The position numbers and the translations under genes were made by a program. This document shows, piece after piece, positions 51,384-59,668 of a stretch of DNA of 64,000 nt. Origin of the DNA: CAYVQF01 sp964454015. Lineage in GTDB: Bacteria > Myxococcota_A > Bradymonadia > UBA4248. The notes beneath the pieces are model-generated. The model was not told the origin of the DNA. It saw only the letters and a list, made by a program, of their open reading frames with translations, and did not search any database. Each line of letters opens with the position of its first letter. Within the stretch, counting starts at the first letter, position 1. The stretch spans positions 1 through 64,000 of the forward strand of contig CAYVQF010000011.1 of the NCBI GenBank assembly GCA_964454015.1, given 5' to 3'.

Positions 51384-53366
51384 ATGAAAGGTCCGAATGT
51401 GGAATGGTGGTCCATGGGCTGGCGCGCATGCATGGTGGTGGCCATCGCCGCCCTCGCTTTTGCGTGTGATGACAACACGACGAAGGTCACCCAAGACACT
51501 TCTGATGTGCACGAGACGCTGCAGGAAGTTGCCGAGATCGATGAGACGGTGATCGCGACCTCCTATCTTCGGGTGATTCGCCCGGAAGACAACGAACCGT
51601 TGGCCATCACGCACAACAGTTATGCAGATCTCATCGTTGGCTTTTTCACCAGCGAGAATCAACCCATAGCTGCGACCATGTTGGACTTTGAGATCGTGGA
51701 ATCCACGGACAACTGTCACACGGCCTCGCCGCCCTGCGTTCGCCTGCGCGCTTTTAGCGACGAGACGAACGCCAATGGACAAGTGTCCATGAGCGTCACC
51801 ACGGCGGGGAAAGACGCAGACGCGACCATTCGGGTGAGCGTACAGGGGCAGCCGACGGTGACGCCGGTGCAGGCCATCGTGCAGACCCGCGCCAAGGATT
51901 CTTACGATCTGAAGGTGAGCTTTGCCTACAATGGCGGTCGCTCCTTCAGCAACGTGCAAGCCCTGCTCTACAACAAAGCGGTTTACGGGGATTGCGCCGG
52001 GATCTTTACGCCGCCTCTGCGTGAGTCCAGCGCCCTGGCCACGGCGACGGGGCAGCGCGTGGCCGCGCGCCAACCAGGTACCGGCAAGATCGATGACGTC
52101 TTCTTCACCTCTCTCGGCAACAACGACACTTTCATCGTGGTGGCTTATGCCGAGACGCAGATTGGCTCTGCCAGCCGCGTTACGGTTTACGGGTGCACCG
52201 ATGACGGCGTTGGCACGGAGATCCTGGTCAATTTGGACGAGGTGCCCATGAACATCAAGGGCAACTACGCGCTGACGAGCAACTTCAACCTGCTCAGCGG
52301 CCTGCCCAAGCGTCCTCAGGGTTCCACGGAGCCCATGAAGGCAGGCGACTGGGTCGAAGTGGTGATTGGGATTTTCGAGAACCCCTCAGCGGCATTGGTG
52401 GATTTGATTTGGCCGCTCATCGTCAACCAGTTTGGCTTCGATCTTCCCGAGGGTCTCAAGCCTGTCGTGGTCAACCTCATCGACGATGCCCTCAAGAATT
52501 TTGCGCCCCAGTGGGTCTCCAACGCCGTGACCATTGGTGGCGACATTGGTGAGTTTGCCCGCAACATGCAGCTCGTCGGCGAGCTGGAAATCCTGAATGA
52601 GGCCGATTTCGCCACGGGTCATCTCGGCGCGGGTCACAAGCACAGCTATAACGGCATCAGCTTGCGGTGGCGTCTGCCATGTGTTCTGGAAGGCAAGACC
52701 CCGACGGAATGCAATGGATCTCGGATTGGTAAGACCTTTGGCGAGCTTGGCAAGCCCCAACTGGCCATCAATGGTACCTTCTCTGGGGCCGTGGTGTCCT
52801 GCGGGACGGTTCAGAACTGTCTCCTCATCGAGCAACACGGCATGACGCTGCCCTACGGCGAGATCCTCTTGGCGGTCATCGAAGGTTACGCGCTGCCTGA
52901 GCTCTTCAACGATTCTCGGGTGGACAGCTTGGATGCCTTGGTCGAGCTCGTGCTCCTCGACTACATCAAGGAGTGGTACAACGAAGGGAAGCCGCCGGCT
53001 GAGCAAGTAACCACCGAGGGTTGTCCTGCCGTAGGCACCATTCTGGCGCGCTGGGCCTCGGGATTCTTGGGCTCTGGTTTCGAGTCCATCATTGCCGGTG
53101 TGGGTGAGTTCGCGTGCAACGAGGCGCGGAACTACGTGATCACCCTCATCCGCACCCAAGCAGCGAACCTGACCGTGAATACCCAGGACAACCTCTTGTT
53201 GGCGACTGAGGGCAACTGCCTCCTCAAAGACACGGACAACAACCTGGAGTACGACCGCATCGGTGAAGACAACGCGCGCTGCAATTGGGACATCAAGTTC
53301 ATCTGGCAGAACAACGCGCCAGTCGACCTCGATGGTCTCTTCCATGCCCGTCGCGGCGGTAACTAA
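51384..53366 (+). CDS. large lipoprotein with an N-terminal Ig-like (Big-type) domain
   Basis: 660 residues from ATG 51384 (AAGGAG 8 nt upstream). The signal ends ALAFAC with Cys28; the residue after it is Asp, which in Escherichia coli marks inner-membrane retention but is not a known rule here. Residues about 50-150 look like a bacterial Ig-like domain (ENQPIAATMLDFEIV; DETNANGQVSMSVTT). The rest (about 150-660) has Cys pairs such as DNCHTASPPC and is unrecognised. It is followed by a strong terminator, so it is a single-gene unit. Confidence 0.7.
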   Translation: MKGPNVEWWSMGWRACMVVAIAALAFACDDNTTKVTQDTSDVHETLQEVAEIDETVIATSYLRVIRPEDNEPLAITHNSYADLIVGFFTSENQPIAATMLDFEIVESTDNCHTASPPCVRLRAFSDETNANGQVSMSVTTAGKDADATIRVSVQGQPTVTPVQAIVQTRAKDSYDLKVSFAYNGGRSFSNVQALLYNKAVYGDCAGIFTPPLRESSALATATGQRVAARQPGTGKIDDVFFTSLGNNDTFIVVAYAETQIGSASRVTVYGCTDDGVGTEILVNLDEVPMNIKGNYALTSNFNLLSGLPKRPQGSTEPMKAGDWVEVVIGIFENPSAALVDLIWPLIVNQFGFDLPEGLKPVVVNLIDDALKNFAPQWVSNAVTIGGDIGEFARNMQLVGELEILNEADFATGHLGAGHKHSYNGISLRWRLPCVLEGKTPTECNGSRIGKTFGELGKPQLAINGTFSGAVVSCGTVQNCLLIEQHGMTLPYGEILLAVIEGYALPELFNDSRVDSLDALVELVLLDYIKEWYNEGKPPAEQVTTEGCPAVGTILARWASGFLGSGFESIIAGVGEFACNEARNYVITLIRTQAANLTVNTQDNLLLATEGNCLLKDTDNNLEYDRIGEDNARCNWDIKFIWQNNAPVDLDGLFHARRGGN

Positions 53367-53391
53367 AGACATCGGGACCCGATGGTGAAAG

Positions 53392-53416
53392 AAACCGGCT
53401 GCGGCCGGTTTTTTTC
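53392..53416 (+). terminator. intrinsic terminator after the 51384 lipoprotein gene
   Basis: AAACCGGC (53392-53399) pairs perfectly with GCCGGTTT (53404-53411) around a TGCG loop, then a T run to 53415. A classical intrinsic terminator 26 bp after the stop codon. Confidence 0.92.
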
Positions 53417-53466
53417 GTTGCTGCCTTGGGGACGATCGCTTTTCGATGACGCAGGTCGCAATGCCG

Positions 53467-53495
53467 TCGACAAGCCCAGCCTGAGACAATAAAGT
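53467..53495 (+). promoter_or_regulatory. sigma70-type promoter of the PEGA kinase gene
   Basis: TCGACA (53467-53472, 5 of 6) is 17 nt from TAAAGT (53490-53495, 4 of 6), about 55 bp before the kinase start at 53550. Confidence 0.5.
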
Positions 53496-53549
53496 GCCCC
53501 TGGCAACCACTGGCCTCAGCCATGAGCCGGTGGAAGTCTTGCGGTAGGC

Positions 53550-55730
53550 ATGGAAAAGAGACTCGGCAAATACAGCCTGGAAGAGATGATCGCCGTTGGC
53601 GGTATGGCCGAGATCTACCGCGCCCGCACACAGGGTTTGGGTGGCGTCGAAAAGGTCGTCGCTATCAAGCGCCTGCACGACCAGTACTGTTCGGACCGCG
53701 ACTTCGTCGAGATGCTCATCAACGAGGCCCGGCTGGCGGCGCGCCTCAATCACAAGAACATTTGCCAGGTTTTCGACCTCGAGCAAGAGGGCGACGCTTG
53801 GTTCATCGCCATGGAGTACATCCATGGGCGGGATCTCTTCAGGGTGCAGCGCCGGCTCTTGGATGCGGGCCAGCTCTTGCCCTTGCCGGCCTCGGTGTAC
53901 TTGACGACGGAGATCTGCTCGGGGCTCTCCTATGCGCACCGCATGACCGATGACGAGGGCCAGCCTCTCGACATCATCCACCGCGACATCAGCCCTCAGA
54001 ATGTGCTGGTCTCCTTTGAAGGGGAGGTCAAACTGGTCGACTTTGGTATCGCCAAGGCGGCCAAACGAGCTTCGATGACCCAGAGTGGGGTAATCAAGGG
54101 CAAGTTTTATTACATGAGTCCCGAGCAGGCTCGGGGCGATCGCATCGACCAGCGCGCTGACATTTTCTCGGTAGGGGCCATCCTCTATGAGCTGGCCACG
54201 GGGCGCATGCTCTATGAGGGCGAAGATGACGCGCGCCTGGTGCGGCGGGTGCGACGGGCAGATTACGTGGCGCCACGGACGATTTGCCCCGATGTTCCGC
54301 GAGAGCTGGAACAGATCATTCTCAAGGCCTTGGCCCGTGAACCCCAGCAGCGCTTTCAGAGTGCCCGCGACCTGCAGCTCGCCTTGAGTGGCTTCGCCCA
54401 TGGCCTGGGAACGGTCTTCGACAGCGTCTCCCTATCAGAGCTGATGCACGCCTTCTTCGATACGGGGTCGGCGGCGGCTTCGGCGGTGCTGCCTGTGGTC
54501 GGTCCTGGTGTGCCCAGGGGAGAGCGACCCCAGGGTGCACGGGGTGGCGCGCGCGCCCCCGCGGCGGGGCCCAAGGTCGATGAAGAGGCGCCGACCAGCG
54601 TCTATGAGAAGGACCGGATCCAGGGCATCATCGAAGAGATTGACCGACACTATGGCGCAGCCGACGGTCAAGGGATGCGGCGGGCCGAGGTGCCTGAGGT
54701 GGTGCGCGCCGTGGATCTGGCCGTCGACGAGGAGCGCTACCGGGTGGCGACGGTGGTCACCGACAGAAAGGGGCGCCGCAAAGGTGCGGGGCGCGCTCCC
54801 ATGGGCGCGCCGATGTGGCTGCTCTTCATCGCGGCCCTGGTGGGGCTAGTGCTGTTGGCGTGGGCCTTCGTCTTTGCTACGAACCATTTGGTTCTGGGCG
54901 AGGCCAAGCAGACCTCGGCGCCTAGAATGACGGTGGTCGCATCCGCCGATGGTGGGATGTGGGTGGCGTCAGAGCCGCGGGGAGCGCGCATCATCATCGA
55001 TGGCGAGGACACGGGGCTGCGCACGCCGGCCCGGGTGGTGGGCGTCAGCGGGCCCCGAAACCTCAGCTTGCAGGCCGAGCTCTATGAGCCATGGGCGCAA
55101 CTCACGACTTTTGCTGAGGGTGGTGCTGTCGAGGCCAAGCTCGAGCCGCGCCATGGGGCGCTGCGTATCGTCACTCAGCCCCCGGGGGCAGCCATCTATC
55201 TCAACGGCCAGTCCGTGGGGATCTCGCCGGTGACGATCACGGAGCAGCCCATGCCAGAAGGCCATCGCGTTACGGCGAGTCGCCCGGGCTTCAAGGATGT
55301 GCTGCAGACCGTGCAATGGACCGTTGATGAACCGGAGTTGGTGGTGACCCTGGTGCTGTCGCCTTCGGGGGCCCTGTTGCGCGCCACGGCCGAGGCCCTC
55401 GGGCAGGCGTGTGCAGGTGGCGTTTACGGCGCGCTGATGCAACGTCTGCCGGACAAGCGCGCCAGCGGCGGGGGGCGTAACGATGATGCCGCGAGCTCCG
55501 CGGCGGCGGACCGCCGTGGTTACGGGTCACTGTCAATCACCTCCAAGCCGCCAGGGAAGATCTACCTCGATGGCGTCTCCACGGGCCGCATGACGCCCGT
55601 GTTGAACCTGCGGGTGCCAGCGGGTTATGTGCGGGTGAAGGTCTACTTCGAGGAGAGTCGGAGCTTTTCAGGTGAGAAGCGCACCTTGGTCAAGCCCAAC
55701 ACCGAGGTGAAGATCCTCTTCAGCAAGTAG
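53550..55730 (+). CDS. Ser/Thr protein kinase with transmembrane segment and three PEGA domains
   Basis: 726 residues. The kinase domain is 1 to about 290: IAVGGMAEIYRARTQ (Gly loop), VVAIKRLHD, HRDISPQNVLV (catalytic Asp), LVDFGIAKA, GKFYYMSPEQARGD. A Pro/Arg-rich juxtamembrane region (about 300-410) precedes one transmembrane helix LLFIAALVGLVLLAWAF (about 430-447). The extracytoplasmic part has three PEGA-type beta domains, near 470, 540 and 655, recognisable by SEPRGARIIIDGEDTG, TQPPGAAIYLNGQSVG and SKPPGKIYLDGVSTG. PEGA modules are thought to bind envelope material; here they are the candidate sensor. All catalytic residues are present. Confidence 0.95.
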   Translation: MEKRLGKYSLEEMIAVGGMAEIYRARTQGLGGVEKVVAIKRLHDQYCSDRDFVEMLINEARLAARLNHKNICQVFDLEQEGDAWFIAMEYIHGRDLFRVQRRLLDAGQLLPLPASVYLTTEICSGLSYAHRMTDDEGQPLDIIHRDISPQNVLVSFEGEVKLVDFGIAKAAKRASMTQSGVIKGKFYYMSPEQARGDRIDQRADIFSVGAILYELATGRMLYEGEDDARLVRRVRRADYVAPRTICPDVPRELEQIILKALAREPQQRFQSARDLQLALSGFAHGLGTVFDSVSLSELMHAFFDTGSAAASAVLPVVGPGVPRGERPQGARGGARAPAAGPKVDEEAPTSVYEKDRIQGIIEEIDRHYGAADGQGMRRAEVPEVVRAVDLAVDEERYRVATVVTDRKGRRKGAGRAPMGAPMWLLFIAALVGLVLLAWAFVFATNHLVLGEAKQTSAPRMTVVASADGGMWVASEPRGARIIIDGEDTGLRTPARVVGVSGPRNLSLQAELYEPWAQLTTFAEGGAVEAKLEPRHGALRIVTQPPGAAIYLNGQSVGISPVTITEQPMPEGHRVTASRPGFKDVLQTVQWTVDEPELVVTLVLSPSGALLRATAEALGQACAGGVYGALMQRLPDKRASGGGRNDDAASSAAADRRGYGSLSITSKPPGKIYLDGVSTGRMTPVLNLRVPAGYVRVKVYFEESRSFSGEKRTLVKPNTEVKILFSK

Positions 55731-55737
55731 CGCTTCG

Positions 55738-58221
55738 TCAGTGGAGGTCGACCCTATAGGGCAAGAGCGCTAGGGGGGCGGCGTCGAGGTGGAGAGCGGC
55801 CAAGCCCTGGGCGATGACCCCGATGAGCGCCGCTGCGCTGCCGCCGCTCAGGGTGGTCAGTGAAGGCAGTTCGAGCTGAAATGCACTCCAAGGGCCGCGC
55901 GGCGGCAGCAAGAGCCAGGTGATGGGACCGTCCATGCCCTGGCTGCGTCGCAGGTAGGCCACTGCGTCCAGGAGGCCACCTTCGCTATCGACCAGACCCT
56001 TCGCGACGGCGGCGCTCCCCGACCAGATCCGCCCTTCGCCGAGGGCGCGCACCTGGTCGCTACTCATGTGCCGCCCCTGGGCCACCTGTTCGACAAAAAG
56101 ATCATAGAGAAAGGCGATGTGTGCCTGCATCCGCTCCAGGCGATCCTCGTCCCAAGCTGAGAAAGGGCTGAAGAGGTCAGCGACCTTACCGCGGCCGATG
56201 AGGAAGGTGTGCACGCCCAAGCGCGCGAGCAGCGGTGAGAGATCGAACTTGCCCGCGAAGATGCCAATGGACCCGGTGATGGTGACGGGGGTGGCAAAAA
56301 TCCGTTGGGCTGCGGCCGCGACATAATAGCCACCGCTGGCGGCCACGCCGCCCATGGAGGCGATGATGGGCTTGAACTCGCCGCAGCGTGAGACGGCGCG
56401 GTAGATGAGGTCCGAAGCGACGGCCGATCCGCCTGGCGAGTCGATGCGGAGGATGATGGCGGCGACATCCGGGCGGGCACAGGTCTCTTCGAGGAGGGCC
56501 GAGATGGTGTCGGCGCCAGTGGTGAGGGTCCCGAGCAAAGGCACATCTGTGCTCTGGCCGCCAGTGATGAGGCCGTCGATGAAGATGATGGCGACGCGGT
56601 GGGCCGAGGCGAGGGGGCTGCGGAGGTCAGGGAGCGTGTCGAGGTCGAGTAAAGCTGGGGTGACGCCAAAGTCATGGGCGAGGGTGCTGGCGATCTCATC
56701 GGGGTAGATGACGGCGTCGATGAGTTGGCTCTCCATGGCTCGAGTGGGGGCCAGGGGCATGGCGTCGACGCGCGCCGAGACCTCGGCGGGGGTCAAAGCG
56801 CGGGAGATGGCGATGTCCGAGAGGAGGCGCTCAAAGAGGCCGTCTAAGTACGCGTTGAGCTGATGGAGGTGTTCTGGGCTGGGTTCCGCGCGCAGGTAGG
56901 CGTCAGGAGCGGTCTTGTAACGGTCAATTTTGACGAATTGCGGCACGACCCCGAGCTCGGTGAGGAGGTCGTGGTAGAAAGTCAACGACATGGAGAGCCC
57001 CGTGACATAAAGGCCCTGGGCTGGGTTGATGTAGAGTCGATCCGCCACCGAGGCGAGATAATAGGCGCGGGTAGAGCTGCCCTCCAGATAGGCGACCACT
57101 GGCTTGCCGCGCTGTCCGATGCGGGCCAAGGCCTGACGCAGCTCGACGACTTGGCTGTAGGAGAGGCGCAGCTCAGGCACATGGATGAGCAGACCATCGA
57201 TGCTAGGGTCTTCCGCAACGCGATCCAAGTGCATGAGGAGGTGGGCCAAAGAGAGGGCGCTTGGCCCCCAGGGGGTGCGGGGTTGGCGCTCGTCGAGCTG
57301 CCCTGGAAGTCTGAGTCGCACCCAGCGCTGGGCCGGCCGGAGCAGGCTGTGCTGGGGTTGACTGCGCCAGCCTACACCGAGGGCGAGCCCATCCCAGGCG
57401 AGCTGGTCATGGGCGGTGGCAAAGGCGGCCGCGTTGAGGAAGAAGGGGCCGAAATCGAGCGTCGCACCCGTGCCCAGGCGCGCGCCTTGGCGGGTGATCT
57501 GGGTGGAGAGGAAGTGGGCGTAGCCATCGATGGGCATGGCCCACAGCTCGGCGCCCACGGCGCGAGGGAGGCGTTGGTCGAGTTGGTGGGTGTAAGTGGT
57601 GGAGAAGCGCAGGGTACCATTGCGCATGGCGAAGCCGAGGGCCGCCTGGAGGGTCGGGGCGAGCCAATCCCCAGCGTAGCGGGGGGTGTCGATGCCTTGG
57701 ATGACCAAGGCGCTGTGCAGCTCTGGGAGCCAGGCGTGGTTGAGGGCCAGGGTCCAGGTGGAGAAGCGGTCGAGGTGGCGGTCCTCTTCCGAAGCCAGGG
57801 CGTCATAGCGGATGCCTACTTGGCTCTGGCTGCCCAGGGCCATGGCAGCACCCAGTCGGTAAGCGCGGTGCTGGGGGGTGTGGCCGAGCGCCGTCGGGAA
57901 GTGCAGCTCGCCGCCAACGGCGACGGTAGAAAAGAGGGGCGTGGCGATCTGCAAGGAGTGGCCGGAGGCGAAGTGATCCGAGTGGTGGAAGAGGTAGGCC
58001 GCTTCAGCGCCCGGGAGCAGCGCCAGCATCGCCGGGTTGATGGCCAGGCTGTGGGCACCGCTGTTCATGACCAGGGCCGGGTGATGAGAGGCCGCCCCCG
58101 GGCTCTGGAGGAGGGCGGAGGGGGGGCTTTCTTGGGCCCAGAGCGACTGTGGCGCAGCGGCGAGGAGCAAGCACAGTGAGAGGAGGTGGCGCGCTCTGAA
58201 GACGGGTGGCATGGGAGACAT
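55738..58221 (-). CDS. SppA-type (S49) protease with an N-terminal barrel-like domain
   Basis: 827 residues. A signal peptide ends near PQSLWAQ. Residues about 40-300 form many alternating strands (GTLRFSTTYTHQLDQRLP; HFLSTQITRQGARLGTG) typical of outer-membrane beta-barrels. From about 320 the chain is a tandem S49 protease of the 67-kDa SppA type: the catalytic Lys in DRYKTAPDAYLR (Lys436) and the nucleophile Ser in MGGVAASGGYYVA (Ser629), 193 residues apart, close to the 200 of Escherichia coli SppA. It degrades signal peptides or envelope proteins. The fusion to a barrel-like domain is not the textbook architecture. CGAGGATCTTC precedes the first ATG. Confidence 0.82.
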   Translation of the reverse strand: MSPMPPVFRARHLLSLCLLLAAAPQSLWAQESPPSALLQSPGAASHHPALVMNSGAHSLAINPAMLALLPGAEAAYLFHHSDHFASGHSLQIATPLFSTVAVGGELHFPTALGHTPQHRAYRLGAAMALGSQSQVGIRYDALASEEDRHLDRFSTWTLALNHAWLPELHSALVIQGIDTPRYAGDWLAPTLQAALGFAMRNGTLRFSTTYTHQLDQRLPRAVGAELWAMPIDGYAHFLSTQITRQGARLGTGATLDFGPFFLNAAAFATAHDQLAWDGLALGVGWRSQPQHSLLRPAQRWVRLRLPGQLDERQPRTPWGPSALSLAHLLMHLDRVAEDPSIDGLLIHVPELRLSYSQVVELRQALARIGQRGKPVVAYLEGSSTRAYYLASVADRLYINPAQGLYVTGLSMSLTFYHDLLTELGVVPQFVKIDRYKTAPDAYLRAEPSPEHLHQLNAYLDGLFERLLSDIAISRALTPAEVSARVDAMPLAPTRAMESQLIDAVIYPDEIASTLAHDFGVTPALLDLDTLPDLRSPLASAHRVAIIFIDGLITGGQSTDVPLLGTLTTGADTISALLEETCARPDVAAIILRIDSPGGSAVASDLIYRAVSRCGEFKPIIASMGGVAASGGYYVAAAAQRIFATPVTITGSIGIFAGKFDLSPLLARLGVHTFLIGRGKVADLFSPFSAWDEDRLERMQAHIAFLYDLFVEQVAQGRHMSSDQVRALGEGRIWSGSAAVAKGLVDSEGGLLDAVAYLRRSQGMDGPITWLLLPPRGPWSAFQLELPSLTTLSGGSAAALIGVIAQGLAALHLDAAPLALLPYRVDLH

Positions 58222-58342
58222 GAAGATCCTCGAGTTAGGCGGCGGGATTGGGGCGTCCAGGGGCGCGCTGGGAGGCGACAGCGGAGCGATGCTGGCGCGG
58301 CCACATCCTTGCAGAAAGCGTGGTGAGAGATCTAGGTGGCGG

Positions 58343-58372
58343 TTGCCAGGGGGCTGGGGAGGCTGGTATCTT
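58343..58372 (+). promoter_or_regulatory. candidate promoter of truD
   Basis: TTGCCA (58343-58348, 5 of 6) is 18 nt from TATCTT (58367-58372, 4 of 6), about 146 bp before the likely truD start. The 296-bp divergent region between the SppA-like gene and truD holds no other clear signal. Confidence 0.35.
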
Positions 58373-58517
58373 ATGGCGGCTCGCGTGGTGATGGCTGGTC
58401 TTGTGCAGAGCGGGCGCGAATGTCTGTAATAGGTGCCACTTGGCCGAAGGGCTCATGGACGTAGGGCGTGGCATGCGCCGTGAGTCTGAGGGTGAGTGGG
58501 TATGGGAGCTGGGCCCA

Positions 58518-59654
58518 ATGGTTGTACACGAAGATGAGACAGGCCCGCTTGCCATGGCTGAAGCACCCTGGATGACTGAGGTCGCGCGTCGGGGGTGGAG
58601 CGATGGGCTGCCGCGCGCCTTGGCCGAACACGGCGCCATCGGGGGGCGCTTGGGAGATCTTCCAGAAGATTTCCAGGTTGATGAAGTTCCGGCTTATCTT
58701 CCCTGTGGCACGGGCGAGCATGTGTATCTTCGCTTGCGCAAGCGGCGTCTGAGCACCCCGGAGCTGATCAAGCGCGTGGCGCGGGCTTTTGGTGTGGCAC
58801 AACGCGACGTTGGCTATGCCGGCTTGAAGGATTTCCATGCGGTTACGACCCAGTGGATGAGTGTGGCCTATAGGGGGGAAGACATCGCGGCGCGGGCGGC
58901 GTTGTTGGAGGCCGATGAGGGGCTGACGCTCCTCGAGCTTTCGCGCCACGGGAACAAGCTTCGGCTGGGGCATTTGCGGGGAAACCGCTTTGGTTTGCGG
59001 GTGGTAGAGGGCCAATTCGACCAGGGCTTGGTGGCGCATCTGGCGGAGTCGATGGCGCGCGCGGGGGTCCTCAACTATTTTGGCCCCCAGCGCTTTGGGC
59101 GTTCCGGGGCCAATGTCGACGATGGACTGGCGCTTCTGCGCCGTCCGGCGCGGGCGCGCGGCCCGGTGGCGCGTCTGTTGGTGAGCGCCGTGCAGTCGGC
59201 GGTGTTCAATGTTTGGGCGGCGCTGCGTTTTACCGCAAGCGGACGATCTCTCTTCGCGGGAGATCTGCTGCAGCGTGTGGACAGTGGTGGCGTCTTTCGC
59301 TGCGATGATGTGGAGACCGATAGCGCGCGCTTTGCCAAAGGAGAAGTGGTCCCCACAGGACCCATGCCTGGGGCGAAGGCGCTCTTTGGCGAGGGGGTGG
59401 GCGCGACCTTTGAACGTGAGGCGGCGGCGGCGGTCGGCGTGGTGTGGCCAGAAGAGAGTGGGGAAGAGGGTTTGCGGGTGGGGGCTGCCGGGGGCATTGG
59501 CGGCGGGTGCCGGCGTCCGATGTGGGCCTTTGTCGAGCAGTTGCAGTGGCAGGTCGTCGGTGGCCAGACCCTGGAGCTGAGCTTCGAGTTGCCTCCTGGC
59601 ACTTATGCGACGGTGGTGTTGCGTGAGTTGACCGGTGGGGCGTTGCAGGGTTGA
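58518..59654 (+). CDS. truD: tRNA pseudouridine synthase TruD
   Basis: 378 residues. It makes pseudouridine 13 in tRNA. The catalytic motif GYAGLKDFHAVTTQW contains the essential Asp (the family reads KDRxAxTxQ; here the residue after Asp is Phe, not Arg). Other family segments are NYFGPQRFGRSGANVDDGLALL and RLLVSAVQSAVFNVWA. The insertion domain about 290-350 is Gly-rich. The start is uncertain: ATG 58518 (GGGAG about 9 nt upstream) is chosen; 58554, 58455 and TTG 58401 remain possible. It overlaps the next frame only if that gene uses TTG 59651. Confidence 0.88.
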   Translation: MVVHEDETGPLAMAEAPWMTEVARRGWSDGLPRALAEHGAIGGRLGDLPEDFQVDEVPAYLPCGTGEHVYLRLRKRRLSTPELIKRVARAFGVAQRDVGYAGLKDFHAVTTQWMSVAYRGEDIAARAALLEADEGLTLLELSRHGNKLRLGHLRGNRFGLRVVEGQFDQGLVAHLAESMARAGVLNYFGPQRFGRSGANVDDGLALLRRPARARGPVARLLVSAVQSAVFNVWAALRFTASGRSLFAGDLLQRVDSGGVFRCDDVETDSARFAKGEVVPTGPMPGAKALFGEGVGATFEREAAAAVGVVWPEESGEEGLRVGAAGGIGGGCRRPMWAFVEQLQWQVVGGQTLELSFELPPGTYATVVLRELTGGALQG

Positions 59655-59668
59655 GTAGGAAGGAAATC

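Noticed and set aside
52386..54401. 671-codon minus-strand frame
   Set aside because: It covers two plus-strand genes plus the intrinsic terminator and promoter between them; no family match.
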